A stretch of DNA of 64,000 nucleotides from Winogradskyella sp. (GCF_025210595.1 NZ_JAOARH010000010.1:1-64000), one strand, 5' to 3'. Positions 1 to 8,815 are shown, numbered from the stretch's first letter. Numbers and translations are program-made. The notes: generated by a model not told the origin, from the sequence alone.

Positions 1-1
1 T

Positions 2-898
2 GTATTATGTAATCGCGAGATCAAATTCGATGTCTTTATGGATATAGCTATGGAACTTGGTGCAGATTACGTAGCAACTGGTCATTATTGCCGAAAAGAT
101 ACTATTGAAAAAGACGGAAAAGAGATTCATCAGCTTTTAGCTGGAAAGGATAATAATAAAGATCAATCATATTTTTTGTGCCAATTATCACAAGCACAAC
201 TAGCAAAAGCATTATTTCCAATAGGTGAATTAACAAAGCCTGAAGTTAGGGAAATTGCTAAAGCACAAGATTTAATTACCGCAGAAAAGAAAGATTCACA
301 AGGGCTTTGTTTTATAGGGAAAGTGAGGCTTCCAGATTTCTTACAACAACAATTAAAACCAAAAGAAGGTGTTATTGTTGAGGTTGATGAGGCTTTAGAA
401 GTTTACAATCAGGCGCAACCAGAGTTTACTTCAAAAGAAAAAAAGCTTGCATATTTAGCTAAAAAGCCAGAATATTCTCTAGCTGATGGTAAAGTTGTTG
501 GTCAGCATCAAGGTGCGCACTATTTTACCAAAGGACAACGTAAAGGCTTAGCTGTTGGAGGAACCAAAGCACCACTTTTTGTTATTGATACAGATGTGGA
601 AGAGAATGTCATTTATACAGGTCAAGGAAAAAATCATCCAGGTTTATTACGTAATGTGCTGTTTGTGTCTAATGATGAATTGCATTGGATAAGAGAAGAT
701 TTAGCTTTAGATGTAGATGAAACCATGGAAGTTATGGCAAGAATCCGTTACAGACAACCTCTAGAAAAGGCAACACTTCATAAAGTGTCATCTGGTCTTT
801 ATGTAGAGTTTGAAAACAAGCAATCTGCTATTACTGAAGGTCAATTTGTGGCTTGGTACAACAACGATGAGTTACTAGGTTCTGGTGTAATTTCTTAA
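2..898 (+). CDS. mnmA: tRNA-specific 2-thiouridylase MnmA (5'-truncated by window edge)
   Basis: This enzyme makes the 2-thiouridine at the wobble position of Lys, Glu and Gln tRNAs, using ATP and a persulfide relay. The reading frame is open from base 2 and starts inside the family motif LCNREIKF, whose Cys (bases 8-10) corresponds to the first catalytic cysteine. ATGHYCRK follows, and the second catalytic cysteine lies in [14 protein letters not shown] (Cys codon 308-310). The C-terminal part ([11 protein letters not shown], then a beta-barrel-like segment ending in GSGVIS) is complete. Only the ATP-binding N-terminus, about 90-100 residues including the PP-loop, is missing, because it lies upstream of the window. 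298 residues are visible. The identification is secure. A palindromic repeat follows the stop codon. Confidence 0.95.
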   Translation, partial: VLCNREIKFDVFMDIAMELGADYVATGHYCRKDTIEKDGKEIHQLLAGKDNNKDQSYFLCQLSQAQLAKALFPIGELTKPEVREIAKAQDLITAEKKDSQGLCFIGKVRLPDFLQQQLKPKEGVIVEVDEALEVYNQAQPEFTSKEKKLAYLAKKPEYSLADGKVVGQHQGAHYFTKGQRKGLAVGGTKAPLFVIDTDVEENVIYTGQGKNHPGLLRNVLFVSNDELHWIREDLALDVDETMEVMARIRYRQPLEKATLHKVSSGLYVEFENKQSAITEGQFVAWYNNDELLGSGVIS

Positions 899-902
899 TA
901 AA

Positions 903-922
903 ATTCCTGCGAAGGCAGGAAT
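903..922. repeat. Short palindromic intergenic element (8-bp stem, GAAG loop)
   Basis: ATTCCTGC at 903-910 and its exact reverse complement GCAGGAAT at 915-922 flank a GAAG tetraloop. The element begins five bases after the mnmA stop. I recall very similar CCTGC-GAAG-GCAGG palindromes as common intergenic repeats in flavobacterial genomes. It has no long T tract, so terminator function is only possible, but the C(GAAG)G hairpin should be stable at the mRNA 3' end. Confidence 0.6.
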
Positions 923-980
923 CTCTATTGCATTTATAGAATTCACTACAAATCCTTAAATTGCAATACAAAAGAAAGCA

Positions 981-2597
981 ATGCTTAAAAAAATAACCCT
1001 ACTTTTATTATTCTTAGTTACTATATGTAGCTATGCACAAGAAGATGCTTGGGTTTATTTAACAGATAAACCAAATGAAACTGTAGCATTAAATAACCCA
1101 ATTTCAATACTCACACAAAAAGCTTTAGATAGAAAACAAAATCATGGAATTGCAATTGATGTAAGAGATGTTCCTGTACACGAGCCTTACATCGCAACTT
1201 TAAAAAGTCAGACTGGTATAACGGTAATGGCAAAATCTAAATGGTTTAATGCAGTGCATGTAAGAGGAACCGAAACCGATATTTCTGCTTTAACGAGTTT
1301 ACCATTTGTAGATAATATAGATTTTGCTGATAATGGATTAGATACAGGATCTCGTTCTGCGGCTGTTTATGACAAAACAGAAATAGAAGATGCAAGTATT
1401 GTTTTTACCTACGGAAATACACAAAATCAGGTAGAAATGATTAATGCAGATAATTTGCATTTAGATGATTTTACAGGCGAAGGGATTACTATTGCAGTAA
1501 TGGATGCTGGTTTTCCTAACGTAAATACTATGGCAGCATTTCAGCGATTACGCGATAATGGAGATTTATTAGATGGCTATGATTTTGTAAATAGAGACGA
1601 CAATGTTTATGCGAGTACCATAAACTCACATGGCACCAGAGTTTTAAGTACTATGGCAGCTTTTGTTCAAGATGAATTTGTTGGTACTGCACCAGATGCG
1701 TCGTATTATTTATTTCTAACAGAAGATGCTACTAGCGAAAACCCTGTAGAAGAAAGTTATTGGGTAGAAGCTGCAGAACGCGCAGATAGTTTGGGTGTAG
1801 ATATGATAAATACCTCTTTGGGATACACACAGTACGATAATTCTAATTACAATTACACACCTGCAGATATGAATGGTCAAGTAGCATTTATTACTAAAGG
1901 TGCTTCTATAGCTGCCGAAAAAGGAATTTTGGTTGTAGTGAGTGCTGGTAATGCTGGTGCTTCATCATGGCAAACGGTAGGTGCTCCTGCAGATTCACCA
2001 AATGTACTGTCTATTGGAGGTGTTGATGAAGCTGGTAATTATGTTGCGTTCAGTTCTCAAGGTAGTGTAGCACAGGTAGGTTATCAAAAACCAGACGTTG
2101 TGGCACGTGCAGGTACAGCCTATGTTGTAGATGAAAACAATGTAATCACTCAAAACAATGGCACTTCATTTAGCAGTCCTATTTTGTGTGGAGGTATCGC
2201 TTCGCTTTGGCAAGCGATACCAAATGCAAGTCCTGTTGAAGTTATGGACTATGTGCGTCAATCTGCTTCGCAATACACTATGCCAGATGAATTTTTAGGT
2301 TATGGTATTCCAGATTTAGCTTTAGCAAGAACTTTAGGTGTTGAGCAAGAAGCTTTTGATAGTTTTAGTTTTTATCCTAATCCTGTGAAAGATCTATTGA
2401 AATTTAATCTTCCTGTAGATATTGATGATTTTCAAGTTGCTATATATAGTCAATTAGGACAAAAGGTAAGTGAAAAGTCTATTAGTCATGAGTTTAATAC
2501 GATAGATGTTTCTGAGTTATCTTCTGGTATTTACCTTATTCAATTGTCTTCAGAAAGTAATTCTAAAACCTTGAAGTTTATAAAAGGTAAATATTAG
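981..2597 (+). CDS. Secreted subtilase (S8) with type IX secretion C-terminal sorting domain
   Basis: This is a predicted extracellular or cell-surface serine protease of 538 residues. A signal peptide covers about residues 1-19 (MLKKITLLLLFLVTICSYAQ). A pro-region of about 140 residues follows. The subtilase domain spans about 168-430 and has the triad Asp175 (AVMDAGF), His217 (NSHGTRV) and Ser396 (NGTSFSSP), with an oxyanion-hole Asn324 in SAGNAGAS. The last 75 residues (from FSFYPNPVKD to FIKGKY) form a type A T9SS sorting domain, which is removed after export across the outer membrane. The chosen ATG directly precedes the signal peptide. The gene stands alone, with a repeat element on each side. 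Its substrate is unknown. Confidence 0.93.
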   Translation: MLKKITLLLLFLVTICSYAQEDAWVYLTDKPNETVALNNPISILTQKALDRKQNHGIAIDVRDVPVHEPYIATLKSQTGITVMAKSKWFNAVHVRGTETDISALTSLPFVDNIDFADNGLDTGSRSAAVYDKTEIEDASIVFTYGNTQNQVEMINADNLHLDDFTGEGITIAVMDAGFPNVNTMAAFQRLRDNGDLLDGYDFVNRDDNVYASTINSHGTRVLSTMAAFVQDEFVGTAPDASYYLFLTEDATSENPVEESYWVEAAERADSLGVDMINTSLGYTQYDNSNYNYTPADMNGQVAFITKGASIAAEKGILVVVSAGNAGASSWQTVGAPADSPNVLSIGGVDEAGNYVAFSSQGSVAQVGYQKPDVVARAGTAYVVDENNVITQNNGTSFSSPILCGGIASLWQAIPNASPVEVMDYVRQSASQYTMPDEFLGYGIPDLALARTLGVEQEAFDSFSFYPNPVKDLLKFNLPVDIDDFQVAIYSQLGQKVSEKSISHEFNTIDVSELSSGIYLIQLSSESNSKTLKFIKGKY

Positions 2598-2606
2598 GTA
2601 AGCAAC

Positions 2607-2722
2607 TTCTAGATACAATTCCTCATGCTTTGGAGGCACTCAAAGTGACGTAAATTACAAATTGAATCTCAACCGTCAGTTCGATTGGTTTGTGAGTGCG
2701 CGAGCAAATTGTATCGAGAACT
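2607..2722. repeat. Inverted pair of degenerate intergenic repeats
   Basis: Two diverged copies of one element face each other. The forward copy (2607-2650) has the order TTCTAGATACAATT, GCACTC, TGACG. The copy at 2674-2722, read on the minus strand, has GTTCTCGATACAATT, GCACTC, TGACG in the same order and similar spacing. Together they could fold into a long imperfect hairpin. I recall elements with the core GTTCTCGATACAATTT...TGACG as a recurrent intergenic repeat in Flavobacteriaceae. No coding potential was seen. Confidence 0.55.
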
Positions 2723-2810
2723 ATTAGCAATCAATTCTTATTCTTAATAAAATTTCTCTATTTCCATTCGTTAAATTCACTCTAATTGACGAATTTTATA
2801 AAAACTTTAA

Positions 2811-2846
2811 TGTCACACTGCGCTTGTCGAAGTGCAGTCGAAGCAT
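2811..2846. repeat. Short palindromic intergenic repeat, CTTGTCGAAG core
   Basis: The segment runs TGTCACACTGCGCTTGTCGA followed by AGTGCAGTCGAAGCATCT. It contains nested inverted pairs: ACTGC 2817-2821 with GCAGT 2834-2838, and CTT/AAG around TCG. This matches the general form of the GTCACACTGAGCTTGTCGAAG intergenic repeat that I associate with Bacteroidota. It lies about 20 bases upstream of the next start codon, so it is probably within or near that gene's leader. A more diverged relative is at 11758-11780. Confidence 0.5.
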
Positions 2847-2867
2847 CTTGTAATATAAAACCTAACC

Positions 2868-3809
2868 ATGACAAACAGAATTACAGAACTTTTCAATATA
2901 AAATATCCAATCGTACAAGCAGGAATGATCTGGAATAGTGGCTGGAGACTCGCTTCAGCAGCAAGTAACTCAGGTATATTAGGTTTAATAGGAGCAGGCT
3001 CAATGTATCCAGAGGTATTACGAGAGCATATCCAAAAATGCAAAGCTACTACAGACCAACCTTTTGGTGTAAATGTACCAATGCTTTACCCAAATATTGA
3101 AGAGATTATGAACATCATTGTAGAAGAAGGAGTAAAAATTGTATTCACTTCTGCCGGAAACCCAAAAACTTGGACCAAATGGTTGCAAGAAAAAGGGATT
3201 ACGGTTGTACATGTAGTCAGTTCTGTAAAGTTTGCGTTAAAAGCACAAGCTGCCGGAGTAGATGCTGTGGTAGCCGAAGGTTTTGAAGCTGGAGGTCACA
3301 ACGGACGCGATGAAACCACAACTTTAACCTTAATTCCTATGGTAAAGGAGCAATTAGAAATTCCTTTAATTGCAGCAGGTGGTATTGCTACAGGTAAAGC
3401 AATGTTAGCTTGTATGGTATTGGGAGCCGATGGAGTACAGGTTGGTAGCCGTTTTGTAGCGAGTGAAGAATCCTCAGCGCATCAAGATTTTAAACAAGTC
3501 GTTGTAGATGCTAAAGAAGGAGATACTCAATTAACCTTAAAGGAATTGGCACCAGTACGATTGATAAAAAACAAGTTTTATAATGAGGTAGAAGAACTTT
3601 ATAAAACTGCACCAACACCAGAACAACTCAAAGAACTTTTAGGTAGAGCCAGAGCTAAACGTGGTATGTTTGAAGGCGATTTAGAAGATGGAGAACTCGA
3701 AATTGGGCAAATTGCAGGTTTAATTCACGATATAAAACCAGTAGCTGAGATTGTAAACGAGATGGTTGCTGAGTTTGAGGAGGCGAAAAAGCTAGTCAAC
3801 TCATTTTAG
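2868..3809 (+). CDS. FMN-dependent nitronate monooxygenase / FabK-like flavoprotein
   Basis: A 313-residue TIM-barrel flavoprotein of the 2-nitropropane dioxygenase/FabK superfamily. Visible motifs are PIVQAGM (14-20), the candidate active-site His144 in EAGGHNG (141-146), the phosphate-binding AAGGIATG (169-176) and GADGVQVGSRFVAS (186-199). Family members either oxidise alkyl nitronates to carbonyl compounds or, as FabK, reduce enoyl-ACP in fatty-acid synthesis. The motifs alone do not separate the two, and nothing in the neighbourhood points to fatty-acid synthesis. It looks complete and cytosolic (no signal peptide). It is monocistronic, with a repeat in its leader and about 110 noncoding bases after it. 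Confidence 0.85.
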   Translation: MTNRITELFNIKYPIVQAGMIWNSGWRLASAASNSGILGLIGAGSMYPEVLREHIQKCKATTDQPFGVNVPMLYPNIEEIMNIIVEEGVKIVFTSAGNPKTWTKWLQEKGITVVHVVSSVKFALKAQAAGVDAVVAEGFEAGGHNGRDETTTLTLIPMVKEQLEIPLIAAGGIATGKAMLACMVLGADGVQVGSRFVASEESSAHQDFKQVVVDAKEGDTQLTLKELAPVRLIKNKFYNEVEELYKTAPTPEQLKELLGRARAKRGMFEGDLEDGELEIGQIAGLIHDIKPVAEIVNEMVAEFEEAKKLVNSF

Positions 3810-3917
3810 ACCAAGTCATGTATTCTCAAAAAGGGTTTAAATATGAAATATACAAGTGTCAGTAAATGCAGATTTCTTTTCTTTAAAATTTAATTCGCAC
3901 AACAAAAACCTATGTGC

Positions 3918-3925
3918 TACCTTCG
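3918..3925 (+). promoter_or_regulatory. Candidate -7 element of the MATE gene (near-leaderless)
   Basis: TACCTTCG matches the Bacteroidota -7 consensus TAnnTTTG at all but one position and lies four bases before ATG 3930. If it is used, transcription would begin at or next to that ATG. This argues against the in-frame ATG at 3912, which would be upstream of the transcript. Confidence 0.4.
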
Positions 3926-3929
3926 CACC

Positions 3930-5306
3930 ATGGTTTTGAGCAACTATACTAAAGAATTTAAATACAACCTAAAACTAGCATCACCAGTAATGTTAGGTAT
4001 GCTTGGGCATACTTTTGTGAGCTTTGTAGATAATGTGATGGTTGGGCAGTTAGGTTCGGCAGAATTAGCAGCTGTATCTTTGGGTAATAGCTTTATTTTT
4101 ATTGCCATGTCTTTGGGTATTGGGTTTTCTACAGCGATTACACCTTTAGTAGCAGAGGCTGACTCTGAACAAAACTTTGTTAAAGGTAAGTCGGTCTTTA
4201 AACATGGCTTTTTTCTTTGTACAGTTTTAGGCATACTTTTATTTCTTTTAGAGTTGGTGGCTAAACCCTTAATGTCTGTAATGGATCAGCCCAAAGAAGT
4301 GGTAGAATTGGCTATTCCGTATTTAGATTTGGTGGCATTTTCTTTGGTACCTTTAATTGTTTTTCAGGCGTTTAAGCAGTTTAGCGATGGTATGTCTTTA
4401 ACCAAATACCCAATGTATGCGACTTTACTAGCTAATATTCTTAATGTAGCAATAAATTATGTGCTCATTTTTGGAAAGTTTGGTTTTCCGGAAATGGGTA
4501 TTGTTGGTGCAGCTGTTGGTACTTTGATATCACGTTTTGTAATGCTCTTTTTCTTATGGTGGCTTTTGGCAAAACGACACAGGTCTAAAGCTTATGTTAC
4601 CAATATTAATTTCTTTAAATTGAGTAAACAGCCACTTAAAAAATTAACCAATTTAGGTTTTCCGAGTGCTATGCAGATGTTTTTTGAGGTCGCAATTTTT
4701 ACAGCAGCCATTTGGTTAAGCGGTCTTTTGGGTAAAAATGCACAAGCTGCCAATCAGATTGCCTTAAACTTATCATCCATGACTTTTATGGTGGCTATGG
4801 GATTAAGTGTCGCAGCTATGATACGTGTTGGTAACCAAAAAGGGCTTAAGGATTATAAAAACTTAAAACGAATTGCAGAATCTATCTTTTTAGTTGGGTT
4901 TGTGTTTGCTGTAGTTTTTGCATTGTTATTTGTAATATTTCATAAGGTTTTACCAGATTTGTATGTAGATTTAGACGATCCTGCCAATGCTATGGATACT
5001 GCAGAAGTGGTGAAAATAGCCGCAACGTTATTGTTGGCTTCGGCAGTGTTTCAAATTAGTGATAGCTTACAGGTTATAGTGCTTGGTGCTTTACGAGGAC
5101 TGCAAGATGTTAAGATTCCGACTGTAATAACATTTATATCGTATTGGGTAGTTGGTTTTCCGATTAGTTATTTTTTAGGCAAAGAAGATGCTTATGGTAG
5201 CTTAGGAATTTGGTTAGGATTATTGGGAGGATTAACTACTGCTGCAATATTGTTGTTCATTCGATTTAATTATTTAACTAAAAAGTTGATAGAAAAGAGT
5301 GCATAG
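3930..5306 (+). CDS. MATE-family multidrug / cation efflux transporter
   Basis: A polytopic inner-membrane protein of 458 residues with the about 12 hydrophobic segments expected for NorM-like MATE antiporters, which use Na+ or H+ to expel drugs or metabolites. Characteristic parts are SPVMLGMLGHTFVSFVDNVM and GQLGSAELAAVSLGNSFIFI near the N-terminus and the mirrored second half from about residue 240. An in-frame ATG exists 18 bases upstream (3912). I chose 3930 because a -7-like element lies between the two and the conserved region begins right after the second Met. The gene is separate from the polysaccharide locus and resembles drug exporters rather than Wzx flippases. The substrate is not predictable. 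Confidence 0.88.
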   Translation: MVLSNYTKEFKYNLKLASPVMLGMLGHTFVSFVDNVMVGQLGSAELAAVSLGNSFIFIAMSLGIGFSTAITPLVAEADSEQNFVKGKSVFKHGFFLCTVLGILLFLLELVAKPLMSVMDQPKEVVELAIPYLDLVAFSLVPLIVFQAFKQFSDGMSLTKYPMYATLLANILNVAINYVLIFGKFGFPEMGIVGAAVGTLISRFVMLFFLWWLLAKRHRSKAYVTNINFFKLSKQPLKKLTNLGFPSAMQMFFEVAIFTAAIWLSGLLGKNAQAANQIALNLSSMTFMVAMGLSVAAMIRVGNQKGLKDYKNLKRIAESIFLVGFVFAVVFALLFVIFHKVLPDLYVDLDDPANAMDTAEVVKIAATLLLASAVFQISDSLQVIVLGALRGLQDVKIPTVITFISYWVVGFPISYFLGKEDAYGSLGIWLGLLGGLTTAAILLFIRFNYLTKKLIEKSA

Positions 5307-5340
5307 AGCTATAAGTACTTTTATCTCATAACTAAATTTG

Positions 5341-5348
5341 TATTTTTG
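5341..5348 (+). promoter_or_regulatory. -7 promoter element for the 5372/5599 operon
   Basis: TATTTTTG is an exact match to TAnnTTTG, 23 bases before the ATG at 5372. A convincing TTTG -33 box is not visible at the ideal distance, so support rests on the -7 element and its position. Confidence 0.45.
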
Positions 5349-5371
5349 CTTTCTAACTTCAAACTAAAAAG

Positions 5372-5599
5372 ATGGAGCTACCAAAATTCATATTAGGCGA
5401 TAACACAGATTATCCTGATGCTATTTTTATAATTCACACTGAGTTTCCTAGATTTATTATTAATCTTGAAAATGATGAAGTAGAATGGTTTGAGGAATTT
5501 GATCAGCACGATCAAAAAGAACTTGAAACCGAAACTGAAAATTATATAAAATTAGCTACTGAATTCTATGATAGAGAAGTGGCCCGTTACAATGACTAA
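5372..5599 (+). CDS. Small acidic conserved-type protein, unknown function
   Basis: A 75-residue, strongly acidic cytosolic protein with no signal peptide and no transmembrane segment. It starts MELPKFILGDNTDYPDAIF and has an acidic middle (ENDEVEWFEEFDQHDQ) and a helical, charged C-terminus. Its stop codon overlaps the start of the next gene (TAATG at 5597-5601), so the two are almost certainly translated from one mRNA. I do not recognise a functional family. The tight coupling suggests a role linked to the PAP2 phosphatase, but that is inference only. Confidence 0.75.
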   Translation: MELPKFILGDNTDYPDAIFIIHTEFPRFIINLENDEVEWFEEFDQHDQKELETETENYIKLATEFYDREVARYND

Positions 5600-6165
5600 T
5601 GTTAGATAGACTATTAGAATTAGATACTGAACTGTTTGTTTACCTTAATAGCTTGGGTTCGCCAACTTGGGATGGATTGTGGTTGTTTATAACCAATAAG
5701 TTCACTTTTATTCCGCTTTATGCTTTATTGCTGTTTCTCATTTATAAAAAATTAGGTTGGAAATCTTTATTATTGATTATGGTAACCATCACATTAATGA
5801 TTCTCTTTACAGACCAAACTACCAATGTGGTAAAGCGTTCTGTATTGCGTTTTAGGCCATGTGCTTGTGATGAGATTAAAGATATTATTCGTTATATCGC
5901 TGAGCGTTGTAGTACCAACAGAAGCTTTTTCTCTGGTCATGCAGCAAACTCTATGGCAGCAGCAGTATTTGGTGGATTGTTATTGCGACCATATTATAAA
6001 AATCTAATTTTTATACTCTTGTTTTGGGCATTTTTAGTGGCTTACAGTCGTATTTATGTTGGTGTGCATTTTCCTGTTGATATTACATGCGGAATGATCT
6101 TTGGTGCTTTTTCTGGTTTTGGTTTTTATAAATTGAATAAGTACATATTAAAGCGATTTAGTTAA
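5599..6165 (+). CDS. PAP2-family membrane phosphatase
   Basis: An inner-membrane phosphatase of 188 residues with all three PAP2 signature motifs: K79-x6-R86-P87 (KRSVLRFRP), S112-G113-H114 (FFSGHAAN) and S150-R151-x5-H157-x3-D161 (SRIYVGVHFPVDI). Five or six hydrophobic segments place the active site on the outer face. Such enzymes dephosphorylate lipid phosphates, such as undecaprenyl pyrophosphate (recycling the carrier used for peptidoglycan and polysaccharides) or phosphatidic acid/PGP. The exact substrate is not clear. Start and stop overlap with the small gene upstream shows translational coupling. Confidence 0.9.
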   Translation: MLDRLLELDTELFVYLNSLGSPTWDGLWLFITNKFTFIPLYALLLFLIYKKLGWKSLLLIMVTITLMILFTDQTTNVVKRSVLRFRPCACDEIKDIIRYIAERCSTNRSFFSGHAANSMAAAVFGGLLLRPYYKNLIFILLFWAFLVAYSRIYVGVHFPVDITCGMIFGAFSGFGFYKLNKYILKRFS

Positions 6166-6224
6166 TTCTTAAATCTTATTTTTAATTTTTAAACGAATGT
6201 TTTTGACTGCGTTTAAATGGGTGA

Positions 6225-6941
6225 TTATTTACTGGTTTTTGAAACTTGGTAGTTAATATATTTTCTCTTCATCCATAGATAAGCAAAACAATCTAATAAC
6301 GGACCAATAAGCCTATTCCAAAGACCAAATTTTGATGTACCAGCAGTTCTTGAAAAATGACGTACTGGTATTTGAGTAACTCTTCCGTTTTGCAACAAGA
6401 TCATTGCAGGTAAAAAACGATGCAAGCCTCTAAACATAGGGATACGTTTAGCATAATCGGTTTTAATGATTTTTAGAGGACAGTTAGTGTCATCCATACC
6501 ATCTTTTGTAAAAGCGCGTCTTATAACATTAGCAATTTTAGAAGACAAATTTTTTATAAAAGAATCTTTACGATTAATACGAACTCCTGTAACGAGCTCA
6601 TTGTTGTCAATATGTTCTAAAAGACGGTTGAAATCTTCAGGAGTAGTTTGTAAATCAGAATCTATATAACCAACCAATTCGGTATCAGTATAATCAAAGC
6701 CAGCTTTTATGGCAGTACTTAAGCCTCTGTTTTTTTTAAAAAGAATATATTCAAAAGCTTCATTACGATTGCAAATATCTTCAATCATAGTTTGGCTTTT
6801 GTCTATAGAACCATCATTAATAAACAAAACAGATGTAGGAACAGCAGCAATTTTTAGATAATTAGATAGTTCTTTCTCTACACGCTCAAGATTACTCTCT
6901 TCATTATATACAGGAACAATGATGGTTAACTTGTATGCCAT
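6225..6941 (-). CDS. GT2 glycosyltransferase, dolichol/polyprenyl-phosphate-mannose-synthase-like
   Basis: A 238-residue GT-A glycosyltransferase. Visible are IIVPVYNEE (7-15), the nucleotide-binding INDGS (41-45) and the metal-binding YIDSDLQ with Asp94 and Asp96. The next segment, NRGLSTAIKAGF, is typical of polyprenyl-phosphate sugar transferases, which load a single sugar onto an undecaprenyl-type lipid. It lacks the C-terminal membrane helices of ArnC/GtrB-type enzymes, so it is likely peripheral. It lies downstream of meaB on the same strand but has its own -7 element (6963-6970). The sugar and acceptor are unknown. Confidence 0.87.
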   Translation of the reverse strand: MAYKLTIIVPVYNEESNLERVEKELSNYLKIAAVPTSVLFINDGSIDKSQTMIEDICNRNEAFEYILFKKNRGLSTAIKAGFDYTDTELVGYIDSDLQTTPEDFNRLLEHIDNNELVTGVRINRKDSFIKNLSSKIANVIRRAFTKDGMDDTNCPLKIIKTDYAKRIPMFRGLHRFLPAMILLQNGRVTQIPVRHFSRTAGTSKFGLWNRLIGPLLDCFAYLWMKRKYINYQVSKTSK

Positions 6942-6962
6942 GAGTTAATAGAGTTTCTGCCG

Positions 6963-6970
6963 CAAAAGTA
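6963..6970 (-). promoter_or_regulatory. -7 promoter element of the 6225-6941 glycosyltransferase
   Basis: On the minus strand this reads TACTTTTG, an exact TAnnTTTG match, 21 bases upstream of the ATG. A -33 TTG at the ideal spacing is not evident. Confidence 0.45.
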
Positions 6971-7014
6971 TGTTTTTTAGTTTAAAGCTTAGAAACTAAA
7001 TGGTTTAAGTGAAT

Positions 7015-8094
7015 TTATATATTAAGCAAATATTCTGCTGCAGCAAAAGGAGTTGTTTTACCAGCTTCAACCAATTTTATTTGAGATTCTAATTCGTGCT
7101 TAATTTTTTCTGAGCTATAAAAGTTAGATTTTAAACGTTCTTCTATAGTTTGAAGTAACCAAAACTTATTTTGGTCATTTCTGTTTAATTCAAAATAATT
7201 TTTTGATGTAGTAATTTTTAAATAATCTTGAATTAATTCCCATATATCAGAAATGCCTTGTTGCTTTAAGGCACTACAAAGCGATACTTTAGGTGACCAA
7301 CCAGAGTCTTTTTCTGGATAAAGGTGTAAGGCTCTTTTAAATTCTATTTTGGCTGCTTTGGCAGCTTTAAGATTATCTCCATCGGCTTTGTTAATAACAA
7401 TAGCATCTGCCATTTCAATAATACCGCGTTTAATACCTTGTAATTCGTCACCAGCACCAGCAAGTTTTAATAGTAAAAAGAAATCTACCATGCTGTGTAC
7501 AGCAGTTTCACTCTGACCAACACCAACGGTTTCTATAATAATGGTATCAAATCCAGCAGCTTCGCAGAGAATAATAGTTTCTCTGGTTTTTCGGGCAACA
7601 CCTCCCAAAGAATCGCCAGAAGGTGAAGGGCGAATAAAAGCATTTTTATCTTTTACCAAATCTTCCATTCGGGTTTTATCTCCAAGAATGCTCCCTTTAC
7701 TAAGTGTGCTACTTGGGTCAACTGCTAAAACAGCTACTTTTTTACCAATACCTGTAAGATAAATACCAAAGGCTTCAATAAAAGTACTCTTACCAACACC
7801 AGGTACTCCTGTTATACCTATTCTAACAGATTTGTTAGCATGTGGTAAGCATGCTGTAATAATATCATGCGCTTTGCTTGTATGGGTTGAATTGGTGCTC
7901 TCTACTAAAGTTATGGCTCTACTTAAATCTGTAATATTTCCTGATGTAATACCAGACACCAAGTCATCTACAGAAGGCTGTTTTTTACGTTTGGCCTTTA
8001 TAAATTTTGCAGAGTTAACGTTTAAGATTTTAGGTGGTTCTATACCATCTTGTTCATGCAAAGCAGATTTATATGTGTTCTCCTTTTTAGCCAC
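7015..8094 (-). CDS. meaB: MeaB/ArgK-type GTPase chaperone of methylmalonyl-CoA mutase
   Basis: A G3E-family GTPase of 359 residues. It has Walker A GVPGVGKS (96-103), VDPSS (125-129), ETVGVGQSE (188-196) and the guanine-specificity motif NKAD (235-238). Family members load adenosylcobalamin into methylmalonyl-CoA mutase and protect it from inactivation. The C-terminal helices carry the dimerisation region. Only 12 bases separate it from the DUF2911 gene upstream, so the two form an operon. No mutase gene is in this window, but a cobalamin adenosyltransferase lies 10 kb away (17926-18501), consistent with B12-dependent propionate metabolism in this organism. Confidence 0.93.
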   Translation of the reverse strand: MAKKENTYKSALHEQDGIEPPKILNVNSAKFIKAKRKKQPSVDDLVSGITSGNITDLSRAITLVESTNSTHTSKAHDIITACLPHANKSVRIGITGVPGVGKSTFIEAFGIYLTGIGKKVAVLAVDPSSTLSKGSILGDKTRMEDLVKDKNAFIRPSPSGDSLGGVARKTRETIILCEAAGFDTIIIETVGVGQSETAVHSMVDFFLLLKLAGAGDELQGIKRGIIEMADAIVINKADGDNLKAAKAAKIEFKRALHLYPEKDSGWSPKVSLCSALKQQGISDIWELIQDYLKITTSKNYFELNRNDQNKFWLLQTIEERLKSNFYSSEKIKHELESQIKLVEAGKTTPFAAAEYLLNI

Positions 8095-8106
8095 TTAAGA
8101 ATATTT

Positions 8107-8670
8107 TTAGTGTTTATGAGGATAAATATGCATAGGAATTTCAATTAACGTCTGATCCCAAGCCATAGTTAATTTAAGTTTTCCTGTTTTGTTATCAAAG
8201 GCAATCGTAAATTTTTCAACAGTTTCATCAATGTCTTGTTTATCAACTTCTATCTCAATGGCATCATAATTTGGGTCCCACATAGGTTCCATTTTTTCAT
8301 TAACTCCCCAATCATATTGTTTGGTGTTAAACATCACTTTCCAAGAGTTTTCCATAGGTACTGTCCAAAGTGTATATTTTCCTTTTTTTAATAATATGCC
8401 ATCAATCATTAAATCTTTATTGGTCTCAAAAGTAGTTGCTTCGTTGGCACCAGTTCTCCAGACTTTATCATAGGGTACAAGTGCTCCAAAGACATCTCGC
8501 TCTCGTTTAGATGGTCTGTTATATTCTACTTTTAGCTTTAAGTCGTTAAGCGCAATCTTAGCAGTATCTTTAGGACTAAGTCTTGGTGCAAAAATATTTT
8601 CAACAAAAACTGAGTAAATAAGTAAGCCTAATGCTATAATAGATAATATAATGAGGAGACGTTTTAACAT
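8107..8670 (-). CDS. DUF2911 protein with N-terminal membrane anchor
   Basis: A 187-residue protein with a hydrophobic N-terminal segment (about residues 5-23), either a signal anchor or an uncleaved signal peptide, followed by a periplasmic beta-rich domain. The run VEYNRPSKRERDVFGALVPY and then KVWRTGANEATT is the recognisable DUF2911 signature, common in Bacteroidota. No biochemical function is established for the family as far as I know. It is the first gene of a two-gene unit with meaB. Confidence 0.85.
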   Translation of the reverse strand: MLKRLLIILSIIALGLLIYSVFVENIFAPRLSPKDTAKIALNDLKLKVEYNRPSKRERDVFGALVPYDKVWRTGANEATTFETNKDLMIDGILLKKGKYTLWTVPMENSWKVMFNTKQYDWGVNEKMEPMWDPNYDAIEIEVDKQDIDETVEKFTIAFDNKTGKLKLTMAWDQTLIEIPMHIYPHKH

Positions 8671-8815
8671 GGTCTTTTTCTTAAGCGGTTTTAATTAAAA
8701 TTTAAAGATAATTCAATTCCCTAAATTTATAGAACAGAAAGCTGAATTTTAAGCAAATCTTATATAATGAATTTAATTAACTCAGTAGAGTTAAGTTAAT
8801 TTTTTTAAATTTTTT

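Noticed and set aside
2813..3212. Minus-strand frames opposite the flavoprotein gene
   Set aside because: They lie inside a clear coding sequence, have odd composition and no recognisable motif.
3912..3929. Upstream ATG of the MATE gene
   Set aside because: A -7-like element lies between it and ATG 3930, and the extra six residues add nothing typical.
3930..5306. MATE transporter as the missing flippase of the glycan locus
   Set aside because: It resembles NorM-type drug exporters and lies 18 kb from the locus as a single gene with its own promoter.
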